DNA from: Rahnella variigena
GTDB lineage: Bacteria > Pseudomonadota > Gammaproteobacteria > Enterobacterales > Enterobacteriaceae
DNA length: 64,000 nt
Assembly: GCF_003610915.1 (NCBI RefSeq)
Contig: NZ_NSDJ01000001.1
Coordinates: 3,348,001-3,412,000, forward strand
Direction: 5' to 3'
Shown one piece after another: positions 7,485 through 15,061 of this stretch (position 1 is the stretch's first letter; every line of letters begins with the position of its first letter). Made by a program: the position numbers and the translations under genes. The notes beneath the pieces were generated by a model, which was given only the letters and a program-made list of their open reading frames with translations, was not told the origin of the DNA and searched no databases.

Positions 7485-9029
7485 TTATTTAAACTGTGCC
7501 TGATTAAAAATCAGCGAGCCGTCGGCCAGCATGTAGACGCCGGAAAGGTCTTTGCTTTTGCCAACCAGATTGTCCGGTACACCGAGATAGGCCACCGGTG
7601 CATCCGCCCACAACAATTTTTGGGCATCGGCATACGCCGCCTTGCGTTTTTCGACGTCAGCGGTTTGCAGACCAGCGGTGATCGCCGCATCCACCTGTTT
7701 GTTACTGTAATAAGAGACGTTATAGGCCGACGGGATCCAGGATTCGGTGGCGAACAGCGGACGCAACGCCCAGTCTGCATCACCTGTCGAGGCCGACCAG
7801 GCGCCGTAATACATTTCTACTTTCGCCTCTGCCGGTTTCGGCGTGCTCCACAGACGCTGAGTCAGCGTACCGGAATCCATCGGCACCAGTTTCACGCGCA
7901 CGCCAATCAGGGAAAGCTGTTGTTTCAGGAACTGCGCGCTGCGGATACGGTCGGTCTTGTTCGAGCTCCACATTTCAACGTCAAAGCCCTTTTCATATCC
8001 GGCTTCTTTCATCAGCGCTTTGGCTTTGGCAATGTTATAGCTGTAATCCGGCGTGGTTTGTTTCTGATAGAACTGGACATTTTTCGGCAGCGGCGAAGTG
8101 GACGGCGATCCCAGACCGGCGAAACCGACTTTCAGCCACAGATTGCGGTCGATGGCGTAGTTAATCGCCTGACGGACGCGCACATCCGAGAACTCTTTTT
8201 TCTGCGTATTAAAGGCGATGTAATACAGATAGATGCCCGGATCCTGCGCGATATCCAGCTTCGGATCGCTTTTCACCGTATCCACCAGATCGGATGGCAA
8301 CGGATAGACCGCATCCACGCCGCCAGATTTCAGTTTTGCCACCTGTGTGGAATCTTCCGGCGTCGGATACAGCGTGACGGAATCCACTTTCGGCCAGCCT
8401 TTCTGCCAGTAGTTGTCATATTTCACCAGCTTGACGTCTTTACCCTGCTGCCATTCCACAAACTTGAACGGGCCGGTGCCGACCGGATGCACACTCAGAT
8501 CCTGCTCATTCGGATATTGTTTCAGGGATGCCGGGCTGTGCATGACCGCTGAAGGATGCGCGAGGGTGTTGATCATCGCGCCGAACGGTTTGTTGAGGGT
8601 GATTTTCACCTGGTACGGGCTGACGGCTTCAACGGATTTAATCATGCTGAACAGCGAGTTACGTTTCAGGTGACTGGCCGGATTAGCCAGACGATCAAGG
8701 TTAGCTTTGACCGCGTCGGCGTTGAAGAGCTTACCGTCCTGGAAGGTCACGTCGTGGCGCAGATTGATGGTGAATTCGGTGGCATCACTGTTGCTGGTGT
8801 AATCGGTCGCCAGCACCGGCACGACGGCCATCTTGCTGTCGAACTGGAACAGGCGTTCAAAGATGCCGCTCTGAATGGAATAACTCAGCGTATCGGTGGT
8901 GTCGTGCGGGTCGAAACCAGTCGCGTCCGCATACATGGAAATACGCAAATCTTTGGCCTGAGCAGACGCCGCAAAGCAAAGCGCCAGTCCGGCGGCAAGC
9001 AGGCTCTTACGCAGTAAAGTCGAATGCAT
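7485..9029 (-). CDS. gsiB: GsiB-like periplasmic peptide/glutathione-binding protein
   Basis: A 514-residue SBP_bac_5 family solute-binding protein (E. coli GsiB is about 512). A classic signal peptide runs to about residue 25 (LLAAGLALCFAASAQA). The mature part begins KDLRISMYADATGFDPHDT and includes the family segment VRQAINYAIDRNLWL. It would deliver peptide or glutathione substrate to GsiCD. The gene follows the ATPase gene after 36 bp and is followed by hairpin-rich repeats. That arrangement could raise binding-protein levels relative to the permeases through mRNA protection, as is known for the REP element between malE and malF. Confidence 0.9.
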   Translation of the reverse strand: MHSTLLRKSLLAAGLALCFAASAQAKDLRISMYADATGFDPHDTTDTLSYSIQSGIFERLFQFDSKMAVVPVLATDYTSNSDATEFTINLRHDVTFQDGKLFNADAVKANLDRLANPASHLKRNSLFSMIKSVEAVSPYQVKITLNKPFGAMINTLAHPSAVMHSPASLKQYPNEQDLSVHPVGTGPFKFVEWQQGKDVKLVKYDNYWQKGWPKVDSVTLYPTPEDSTQVAKLKSGGVDAVYPLPSDLVDTVKSDPKLDIAQDPGIYLYYIAFNTQKKEFSDVRVRQAINYAIDRNLWLKVGFAGLGSPSTSPLPKNVQFYQKQTTPDYSYNIAKAKALMKEAGYEKGFDVEMWSSNKTDRIRSAQFLKQQLSLIGVRVKLVPMDSGTLTQRLWSTPKPAEAKVEMYYGAWSASTGDADWALRPLFATESWIPSAYNVSYYSNKQVDAAITAGLQTADVEKRKAAYADAQKLLWADAPVAYLGVPDNLVGKSKDLSGVYMLADGSLIFNQAQFK

Positions 9030-9065
9030 GGTGTTCTCCTGTGTGTCCCAAAAAAGAAAGTTGAG

Positions 9066-10937
9066 TTATCCCTGTGCGACCCAGTGATGTTCACTGACGC
9101 GGGAATATTTGAGTTTTTCTATCTGTACACCCGCCGGATGCACCGGCGATTTCACTTCCACATCATCGAACTGACGCAACGCACGCTGCGTCGGATCCGC
9201 CACCGGCACCGAACTGAGCAGGCGTCGGGTATAGGGATGTTGAGGGTTGCTAAATACAGAGTCACGGGGACCAATCTCCACAATCTGCCCGCTGTACATC
9301 ACCGCTACGCGGTTGGCGATACGCTCCACGACGGCCATGTCGTGGGAAATAAACAACCACGCCACGCCGGTATCGCGCTGTAAATCCATCATCAGGTTGA
9401 CTACCTGCGCCTGAATCGACACATCCAGCGCCGACACCGCTTCGTCAGCAATAATCACCTGCGGCTGCAACGCCATCGCGCGGGCAATGGCGATACGCTG
9501 ACGCTGTCCGCCGGAGAATTCGTGCGGATAACGCCGCGCATGGGAAGGTTCAAGACCGACGCTTTTCAGTAACTGATTCACTACCGGCGTGGCATCAGCC
9601 AGTGATTTTTTCAGGCCGTGCAGTAACAAGGGTTCGGCAATGGAAAAGCCGACGGTCAGACGCGGATTGAGTGAAGCGTAGGGATCCTGAAACACCATCT
9701 GGATCTGACGGCGCACCGCCTGAAACGGCGTGTCGCGCATCAGGGTAATTTCTTTGCCTTCAAGATGAATACTTTCGGATTCGCTGCCCACCAGCCGTAA
9801 GATTGCGCGGCCTGTGGTGGATTTACCGCAGCCACTCTCGCCCACCAGCGCCAGCGTTTCGCCCGGCCAGATGGAGAAATCAATTTGCTCAACGGCATGG
9901 ACTTCTTTGGTCACGCGTGACAATACGCCGGAACGGATCGGATAGCAGACGAGCAACCCGCGCACGTCGAGCAGCGGTGGCGCAGCGTAATTAGCGGTTT
10001 TCTGGTCGTCTTCCGCTGGCGAAATGTGAGGCAGATCACCTGCAACCGATTGCTTTTCGGGCGAAATATTTTGACCGGTTTTGGCGGCTAACAGCGGGAA
10101 GCGACGCGGCCATTTCAGCCCCTGCATATCACCCAGTTTCGGTACGGCGGCCAGCAATGCGCGGGTATACGGATGCTGGGCGTTGGCGAAAATCTCGGTC
10201 ACGCTGCCCTGCTCCACCACTTTGCCCTGATACATCACCACCACACGATCGGCGATTTCCGCCACCACGCCCATGTCATGCGTAATGAACAGAACCGACA
10301 TCTCGGTGCCCTGTTGCAGGTCGCGCAGAATTTGCAGAATGCGCGCCTGCACCGTGACATCCAGCGCGGTTGTCGGTTCGTCGGCAATCAGCAATGCCGG
10401 ATCACAGGCCAGCGCCTGCGCAATCATCACCCGCTGACGCATGCCGCCGGAGAGTTCATGCGGATAACATCTGAGGATGCGTTCGACGTCAGGAATACGA
10501 ACCTGTTTCAGCAATTCACGGGCTTTATTCAGCGCCGTGGCTTTACTGGCGATGCCATGATCCAGCAGCCCTTCGGTCAGCTGATCGCCAACGCGCAGCA
10601 CCGGATTGAGCGAGGTCATCGGCTCCTGAAAGATCATCGACATTTCCTGGCCGCGCAGCTTCCGGCGTGATTCTGCGGACATCGACGTCAGCGCATGACG
10701 CGTGCCGTTACGGCCAAAAAATTCGATACTGCCCGCGTCAATGTGCGCCGAATCCGGCAGCAGCCCCATGACGCTCAGTGAGGTGACGGACTTACCTGAT
10801 CCGCTTTCGCCGACCACCGCCACCACTTCACCTTTATTCACCGAGAAGGAAACGCCTTTCAGCGCCTGCGTTTTGCCTTGCCGGCCGGAAAACGTCACCG
10901 ACAAATCGTTAATCTGCAAAATGGGCACTGTCATCAA
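9066..10937 (-). CDS. gsiA: GsiA-like fused ABC ATPase (two nucleotide-binding domains)
   Basis: A 623-residue ATPase with two OppD/OppF-type domains in one chain, the same length as E. coli GsiA. Domain 1 has Walker A GESGSGKS at 43-50, signature LSGG at 162-165 and Walker B LLIADEP at 182-188. A linker of about 55 residues precedes domain 2, which has Walker A GESGCGKST at 366-374, signature FSGGQ at 474-478 and Walker B IIADEA near 495-500. Both sites keep the catalytic motifs. It energises import through GsiCD. It starts 27 bp after the epimerase gene, placing the transporter within one unit with the D-glutamate genes. Confidence 0.92.
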   Translation of the reverse strand: MMTVPILQINDLSVTFSGRQGKTQALKGVSFSVNKGEVVAVVGESGSGKSVTSLSVMGLLPDSAHIDAGSIEFFGRNGTRHALTSMSAESRRKLRGQEMSMIFQEPMTSLNPVLRVGDQLTEGLLDHGIASKATALNKARELLKQVRIPDVERILRCYPHELSGGMRQRVMIAQALACDPALLIADEPTTALDVTVQARILQILRDLQQGTEMSVLFITHDMGVVAEIADRVVVMYQGKVVEQGSVTEIFANAQHPYTRALLAAVPKLGDMQGLKWPRRFPLLAAKTGQNISPEKQSVAGDLPHISPAEDDQKTANYAAPPLLDVRGLLVCYPIRSGVLSRVTKEVHAVEQIDFSIWPGETLALVGESGCGKSTTGRAILRLVGSESESIHLEGKEITLMRDTPFQAVRRQIQMVFQDPYASLNPRLTVGFSIAEPLLLHGLKKSLADATPVVNQLLKSVGLEPSHARRYPHEFSGGQRQRIAIARAMALQPQVIIADEAVSALDVSIQAQVVNLMMDLQRDTGVAWLFISHDMAVVERIANRVAVMYSGQIVEIGPRDSVFSNPQHPYTRRLLSSVPVADPTQRALRQFDDVEVKSPVHPAGVQIEKLKYSRVSEHHWVAQG

Positions 10938-10964
10938 TAAACGCCTCCTTTATAGGCTGAACTG

Positions 10965-11930
10965 TTAAAGCCAGACTTCACCGTTTTCATAACGTAATGC
11001 CGGTTCGGCATCCTGCGACAGCCAGATTGGCCCGTCGAGATCGACACGTTCCGCCTGCACCGCCACCGGCAGCGCGGCTTCCATGGCGATGGAAGAACCG
11101 AGCATGCAACCGACCATAATCCGCAAACCGAACTGCCGCGCCACGCCGGTCATCGCCAGCGCTTCTGTCAGGCCACCGCACTTGTCGAGCTTGATGTTGA
11201 TCATCTCGTAGCGGTCGCGCAGCCCTTCAATATCGGCACGCTCATGACAGCTTTCGTCGGCGCAGACAGGAATGGGATGCAAACAACGCACCAGATCGTG
11301 GTCATTACCGGCAGGAAGTGGCTGTTCGATCATCGCCACGTTCAATTCATGCAGCGCCTCAAACACACTGCCGAGATCTAAACCCGACCAGGCCTCATTC
11401 GCGTCTACCACCAGCGTGGCGTGTGGCGCAGCGGCGCGGATTGCCGCCACTTTCTCTATTATCTGCTCGCGGTCGAGTTTGATTTTCAGCAACTGCGCGC
11501 CACCGGCAACGGCCACTTCTGCCGCTTTCGCCATGTTTTCCAGCAGATCCAGGCTCAGCGTTTCCGCGGTAATCACGGAAACAGGCTTCGGCATATCAAG
11601 CAGTTGCCACAGGTCTTTGCCCTGTTTTGCCGCATCAAGACGCCACATTGCACAATCGAGGGCATTACGCGCCGATCCCATTGGCAACGCCTGCTGTAAT
11701 GCGTCGCGGCTCAGTCCCTGTTCCACCTGCGGGCGGATAAGCTCAAGTTGTTCGCACACGCTTTGTGGCGATTCCTGATAACGGGCGGTCGGCGTGCATT
11801 CTCCGACGGCGGTAAATTCGCCGTCGGTCAGGGAAACGCGCACCACCGTGACAGCGGTGCGTGTACCACGGGAAATCGCAAACGGCTTTGCCAGCGGCAG
11901 TTCGACGGACTGGAAAGTCATCTGAGTCAT
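10965..11930 (-). CDS. dgcA: Enolase-superfamily epimerase: L-Ala-D/L-Glu epimerase or N-acetyl-D-Glu racemase (DgcA-like)
   Basis: A 321-residue enzyme, the same length as E. coli YcjG (L-Ala-D/L-Glu epimerase) and very similar in its motifs. The catalytic lysines lie in LLKIKLD (Lys149, Lys151), the metal ligands are Asp176 (VVDANEAW), Glu202 (MIEQPLP) and Asp225 (CADES), and the opposing lysine is Lys247 (NIKLDKCGG). In YcjG-type enzymes this site epimerises the Glu residue of muropeptide dipeptides. When paired with DgcN, the homologue DgcA racemises N-acetyl-D-Glu. The start overlaps the DgcN-like stop by one base (TGATG), indicating coupling. The partner gene makes the DgcA role attractive, but the sequence alone does not separate the two activities. 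Confidence 0.88.
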   Translation of the reverse strand: MTQMTFQSVELPLAKPFAISRGTRTAVTVVRVSLTDGEFTAVGECTPTARYQESPQSVCEQLELIRPQVEQGLSRDALQQALPMGSARNALDCAMWRLDAAKQGKDLWQLLDMPKPVSVITAETLSLDLLENMAKAAEVAVAGGAQLLKIKLDREQIIEKVAAIRAAAPHATLVVDANEAWSGLDLGSVFEALHELNVAMIEQPLPAGNDHDLVRCLHPIPVCADESCHERADIEGLRDRYEMINIKLDKCGGLTEALAMTGVARQFGLRIMVGCMLGSSIAMEAALPVAVQAERVDLDGPIWLSQDAEPALRYENGEVWL

Positions 11931-12940
11931 CAGCCGTTGTCCTTAATCCATTGCGCGATATTTTTGATGCCAAAACGCACCGGGTCAGTGGCAGGCACGC
12001 CGAATTCTTCGCTGATTTCAGCCAGCGCGATTTTCGCTTCTTCTTCACTGACCGCCGACGTATTCAGCGAGAAACCGGCGATTTTGACATCCGGGCTGGT
12101 GAGCCTGGCAGCCGCCAGATTGGTATCAAGGCACTGACGCAGCGTTGGCATAAACTGGTGTGGCAGATGACGCATATGCGGGCGACCAAGCTCATGACAC
12201 ATCACCAATAAATGCGCCTGCGCGCCGTGGATAAGCCCCATACTGACACCGGCAAAAGACGGGTGATACAGCGAGCCCTGACCTTCGATGATGTCCCAGT
12301 GATCGTCGTCATTGGCCGGAGACAGCGCTTCAACCGCGCCGGAAATAAAATCGGCAATCACCGCATCAATCGCAATGCCCGCCCCCGCCACCAGCACACC
12401 GGTCTGACCGGTTGCGCGGAAATCGGCTTTTAAATCCAGTTCACGCATGGCCGCTTCCAGCGCCAGCGAGGTGTACATTTTGCCGACTGAGCAGTCGGTG
12501 CCGACGGTGAGAATGCGTTTGCCGCTGCGTTTTCTGCCGGTGCCGGTATCGAGTTCCGGTTGCATGTGACGCACGTCAAACAGCGCTACGTGATGCTCTT
12601 TAGCCAGCTCGACCAGTTCAGGAATGTCGTTCAGCCCCTGATGCAGGCCGTTAGCGACGTTAAGCCCGGCGCGGATCGCCGCTTTGATCGAATCCAGCCA
12701 GTGTGTCGGTAATTTACCGCCAGAGTTCGCGGTGCCCAGCACCATGGTTTTCGCGCCCTGCGCTTTGGCCGTTTCGATGTCGAGTTCGGGCAATCCCAGT
12801 GACACCGAATCCGTCGCCAGACGAATTTGCCCGACGCAGGCTTCAGGACGCCAGACGTGAATGCCGCGCGCGGTTTTCGCGGCCAGCGGATCCATCACAT
12901 CACCAAGGAATAAAAGATACGGCTTTGGAATTTGCTGCAT
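11930..12940 (-). CDS. dgcN: DUF1611 protein, DgcN-like D-glutamate N-acetyltransferase
   Basis: A 336-residue DUF1611 protein. Visible features are an N-terminal Rossmann-like region (PYLLFLGDVMDPLAAKTARG), a P-loop-like GTDCSVGK at 147-154, GQTG at 178-181 and EGQGSLYHPSFAG at 219-231. DgcN has been described in marine bacteria as acetylating D-glutamate, which DgcA then racemises to N-acetyl-L-Glu for entry into normal metabolism. Here it is the first gene of the unit, with the epimerase fused to its tail by a one-base overlap. The upstream gap holds a candidate LysR operator. The assignment rests on family and pairing; the ligand has not been tested here. Confidence 0.82.
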   Translation of the reverse strand: MQQIPKPYLLFLGDVMDPLAAKTARGIHVWRPEACVGQIRLATDSVSLGLPELDIETAKAQGAKTMVLGTANSGGKLPTHWLDSIKAAIRAGLNVANGLHQGLNDIPELVELAKEHHVALFDVRHMQPELDTGTGRKRSGKRILTVGTDCSVGKMYTSLALEAAMRELDLKADFRATGQTGVLVAGAGIAIDAVIADFISGAVEALSPANDDDHWDIIEGQGSLYHPSFAGVSMGLIHGAQAHLLVMCHELGRPHMRHLPHQFMPTLRQCLDTNLAAARLTSPDVKIAGFSLNTSAVSEEEAKIALAEISEEFGVPATDPVRFGIKNIAQWIKDNG

Positions 12941-13041
12941 GTCAGTTTCTCCGGGATTCTTTTTTTAATGGGTTTTAAAAAGACCCGGTCAATATTCCAC
13001 GGGAGAAAGCGGCTGACGAATACTTGTTTGGCTTTGGGGTA

Positions 13042-13062
13042 TAACCTGCGGCTATAGGTTTA
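13042..13062. promoter_or_regulatory. Candidate LysR-type operator upstream of the dgcN unit
   Basis: The dyad TAACCT-N8-AGGTTTA fits the T-N11-A inverted-repeat pattern of LysR-type operators. It lies about 100 bp upstream of the first gene of the nine-gene unit, whose last gene encodes a LysR regulator. The link is inference. Confidence 0.4.
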
Positions 13063-13130
13063 GCTGCATGAATTTATTATGGTTATTTGAAAATGAGGAA
13101 CGCGGTCAGGGAGGGAGAAATGACAGGCAC

Positions 13131-13163
13131 AAAAAAAGGCAGAGCCAATGAAACTCTGCCTTT
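13131..13163 (-). terminator. Rho-independent terminator of the porin gene
   Basis: On the minus strand the stem AAAGGCAGAG / CTCTGCCTTT, with a 10-nt loop, runs into a tract of seven T. It lies about 50 bp past the porin stop. Confidence 0.88.
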
Positions 13164-13213
13164 GCGATTACCTTTTTCAGACACAGAATGGGGTAATAAT
13201 TTAGTTCACTAAC

Positions 13214-14284
13214 TTAGAAGCGGTAAGTCAGTGCTACAGCAACGATGTCATCAGAGCTTACGCCCAGTTTGTTGTTGTCATCGATCTGGTTGATCATGTA
13301 GTCAACATAGGTGTACATGTTTTTGTTGAAGTAGTAAGTCGCACCGATTTCGAAGTATTTAACCAGGTCTACATCGCCGATACCGTTTTCAACATCTTTC
13401 GCTTTAGACTGCACGTAACCGATTGACGGACGCAGACCGTTTTCGAACTGGTACTGTGCCACTAACTCATAACCCTGAGTTTTGTTCGCGTAGCCGCCTG
13501 GGATTGGTGCCAGGTTACGGGTTTCGTTATACATTGCAGACAGATAAATCTGGTTAGCGTCGTATTTCAGAGCCGTTGCCCATGCAGACGCTTTATCACC
13601 GCCGCCGATAGCGGAGTCACTTTGTGCGTTAGTACGGTCAGATGAAGAACCTGCGATAACAGCACCGATGCCGGAACCTGCGATATCTTCATAATCGATG
13701 GATGCGCCGTAACCGTCGCCGTTCGCTTTAGTAGATGCACGACCGTCGCCTTCGTTTTTACCCTGGTATTGCAGGGCAATGTTCAGGCCAGTGACCAGAC
13801 CGAAGAAGTCCTGGTTACGGTAAGTGGCCAGGCCGCCTGAACGACCTACCATGTAGTTATCGGAGTTAGCGGTATCACCACCAAACTCTGGCAGCATATC
13901 GGTGAAGCCCAGTGCGTCGTAAACAACACCGTAGTTACGGCCGTAGTCGAAAGAACCGAAATCTTTCACTTTCAGGCCAGCAAAGCCCAGACGGGTTTTG
14001 TTACCCAGGTCGCCCTGAGATTCTGCGTGGTTAGCCTGAATGTTATATTCCCACTGGCCATAACCGGTCAGTGTGTCGTTAATTTGAGTTTCGCCTTTAA
14101 AGCCCAGACGCGCATAAGTCATGTCGCCGTCAGAACTTTTGTCATCGGAGAAATAATGCTTAGCGGTTACGCGACCGTAGAGGTCCAGTTTGTTACCGTC
14201 TTTATTATAAATCTCAGCTGCATTCGCGGTAGAACCCACTGCAATTAAAGAGACCGCTAAGGCCAACACACTGCGCTTCATCAT
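13214..14284 (-). CDS. OmpF/OmpC-family general porin
   Basis: A 356-residue trimeric outer-membrane porin. A 22-residue signal peptide ([22 protein letters not shown]) precedes the mature start [17 protein letters not shown]. Internal hallmarks are [17 protein letters not shown], the loop-3 region [17 protein letters not shown] (constriction with PEFGGD) and the terminal beta-signal ending in Phe (VALTYRF). The double Met start and several segments resemble OmpF more than OmpC, but I would not assign the paralogue. It forms a diffusion channel for small hydrophilic solutes. The 570-bp region upstream carries a possible OmpR-like site and two NtrC-like dyads, suggesting osmotic and perhaps nitrogen control. 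A clear terminator follows. Confidence 0.92.
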   Translation of the reverse strand: MMKRSVLALAVSLIAVGSTANAAEIYNKDGNKLDLYGRVTAKHYFSDDKSSDGDMTYARLGFKGETQINDTLTGYGQWEYNIQANHAESQGDLGNKTRLGFAGLKVKDFGSFDYGRNYGVVYDALGFTDMLPEFGGDTANSDNYMVGRSGGLATYRNQDFFGLVTGLNIALQYQGKNEGDGRASTKANGDGYGASIDYEDIAGSGIGAVIAGSSSDRTNAQSDSAIGGGDKASAWATALKYDANQIYLSAMYNETRNLAPIPGGYANKTQGYELVAQYQFENGLRPSIGYVQSKAKDVENGIGDVDLVKYFEIGATYYFNKNMYTYVDYMINQIDDNNKLGVSSDDIVAVALTYRF

Positions 14285-14477
14285 TATTTAAGTTTCCTTG
14301 ATTTTTTTATAAAGGATTTCTCATGCCCGTTCTTTTATAGGACTGAAATATCGGGCTGTGAGTATTTGTACATGTTTTAAAATACGTCTGTCTGTAAAAC
14401 GATTTGAACCTTAACACTGAGCACGAAAAGTTAAAATGGAAAAGTTCGCCTCGATAAGTCTTTTTTGAGTAAAGAGT

Positions 14478-14497
14478 TGTAACATCATGTTTCTACC
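14478..14497 (-). promoter_or_regulatory. Possible OmpR-binding site upstream of the porin
   Basis: On the minus strand the sequence GGTAGAAACATGATGTTACA contains AAACAT and GTTACA half-sites spaced as in OmpR boxes of enteric porin promoters. It lies about 200 bp upstream of the start codon. OmpR sites are degenerate, so this is a weak call. Confidence 0.35.
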
Positions 14498-14543
14498 ATA
14501 AGGCGCTAAGCCCCTGATTATATGCGGTTTTCGCATAACAATT

Positions 14544-14578
14544 TGCACCATCACAGTGCATTGCACCATTGGCGTGCA
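14544..14578. promoter_or_regulatory. Two tandem 17-bp NtrC-like dyads
   Basis: TGCACCATCACAGTGCA (14544-14560) and TGCACCATTGGCGTGCA (14562-14578) are separated by one base. Both have the length and TGCAC...GTGCA ends of NtrC boxes, whose consensus is TGCACC-N5-GGTGCA. They lie about 260-295 bp upstream of the porin start. I found no convincing sigma-54 promoter nearby, so the regulator remains uncertain. Confidence 0.45.
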
Positions 14579-14854
14579 AATAGTTTGTAAATTTGTAAAG
14601 TAGTTGCAAGCGGGATCACCTTTATCAAAAGGTTTTTTTCTGTTAACAATCGTTAAGGAATTAGTGCTATCTGAAAAGGCGTTGCATTTAAATAGTGCAT
14701 AGCATGGTAATCATTTTGATGTGAACTTCATTATCTAATTAATAGAAAAAGCAGCCATAAGATTTTTGTACTACGCAATTTTTTGCCGATTAGGATTTTT
14801 AATAAGGATGCTGAACAAAATAAAGCCAAATTCAGAGTGGCAATAATTACCTGA

Positions 14855-15061
14855 GTGATTAAATTGAACGAAGTTGAATATTTCCCGTTGCCCATATTGG
14901 GTTATTTTTATTCAAAACGGGCTTTTGTTTACAACGGGCATATTAAAAGAAAGAGCATATCTCAGGCGGATCAGGAAATTTTCGGGGAACATTTTGCTGT
15001 TGAGTGGCGGGAAATCCGTAAGACGGCCCTCCCCGTTACCAGGGAGGACGCTGAAGATTAG
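14855..15061 (+). CDS. Doubtful 68-residue open frame
   Basis: A GTG-initiated frame of 68 residues that I do not recognise. It lacks a clear Shine-Dalgarno and ends 4 bp inside the 3' end of the oppositely oriented ABC exporter gene. Its second half contains a CCTCCC-N8-GGGAGG hairpin (15028-15047), which may be the transcript end of the exporter. It could be a gene remnant or chance. It is listed only because the sequence is otherwise unassigned. Confidence 0.15.
   Translation: MIKLNEVEYFPLPILGYFYSKRAFVYNGHIKRKSISQADQEIFGEHFAVEWREIRKTALPVTREDAED
15028..15047 (-). terminator. Hairpin just downstream of the ABC exporter
   Basis: Stem CCTCCC / GGGAGG with an 8-nt loop, 10 bp past the exporter stop on the minus strand. 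There is no T-tract, so it may act as a processing or rho-dependent end rather than an intrinsic terminator. Confidence 0.35.

Larger units (their letters stand above)
14285..14854. other. Long intergenic regulatory region upstream of the porin
   Basis: About 570 bp without a convincing gene. It is AT-rich and holds, going away from the porin, a possible OmpR-like motif (14478-14497), a TATGCG-N5-CGCATA dyad (14521-14537) and two adjacent 17-bp TGCAC dyads (14544-14578). Long AT-rich leaders upstream are typical of OmpR-controlled porins. Confidence 0.6.

Noticed and set aside
7194..8552. A 452-codon plus-strand open frame opposite gsiB
   Set aside because: It runs through the palindrome array and then antisense to gsiB, whose family motifs and signal peptide are clear. 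The antisense translation has no domain character.
14541..14740. A sigma-54 promoter to accompany the NtrC-like dyads
   Set aside because: I looked on both strands for GG-N10-GC. The nearest candidate, TGGTAATCATTTTGAT near 14705, lacks the essential GC at -12.
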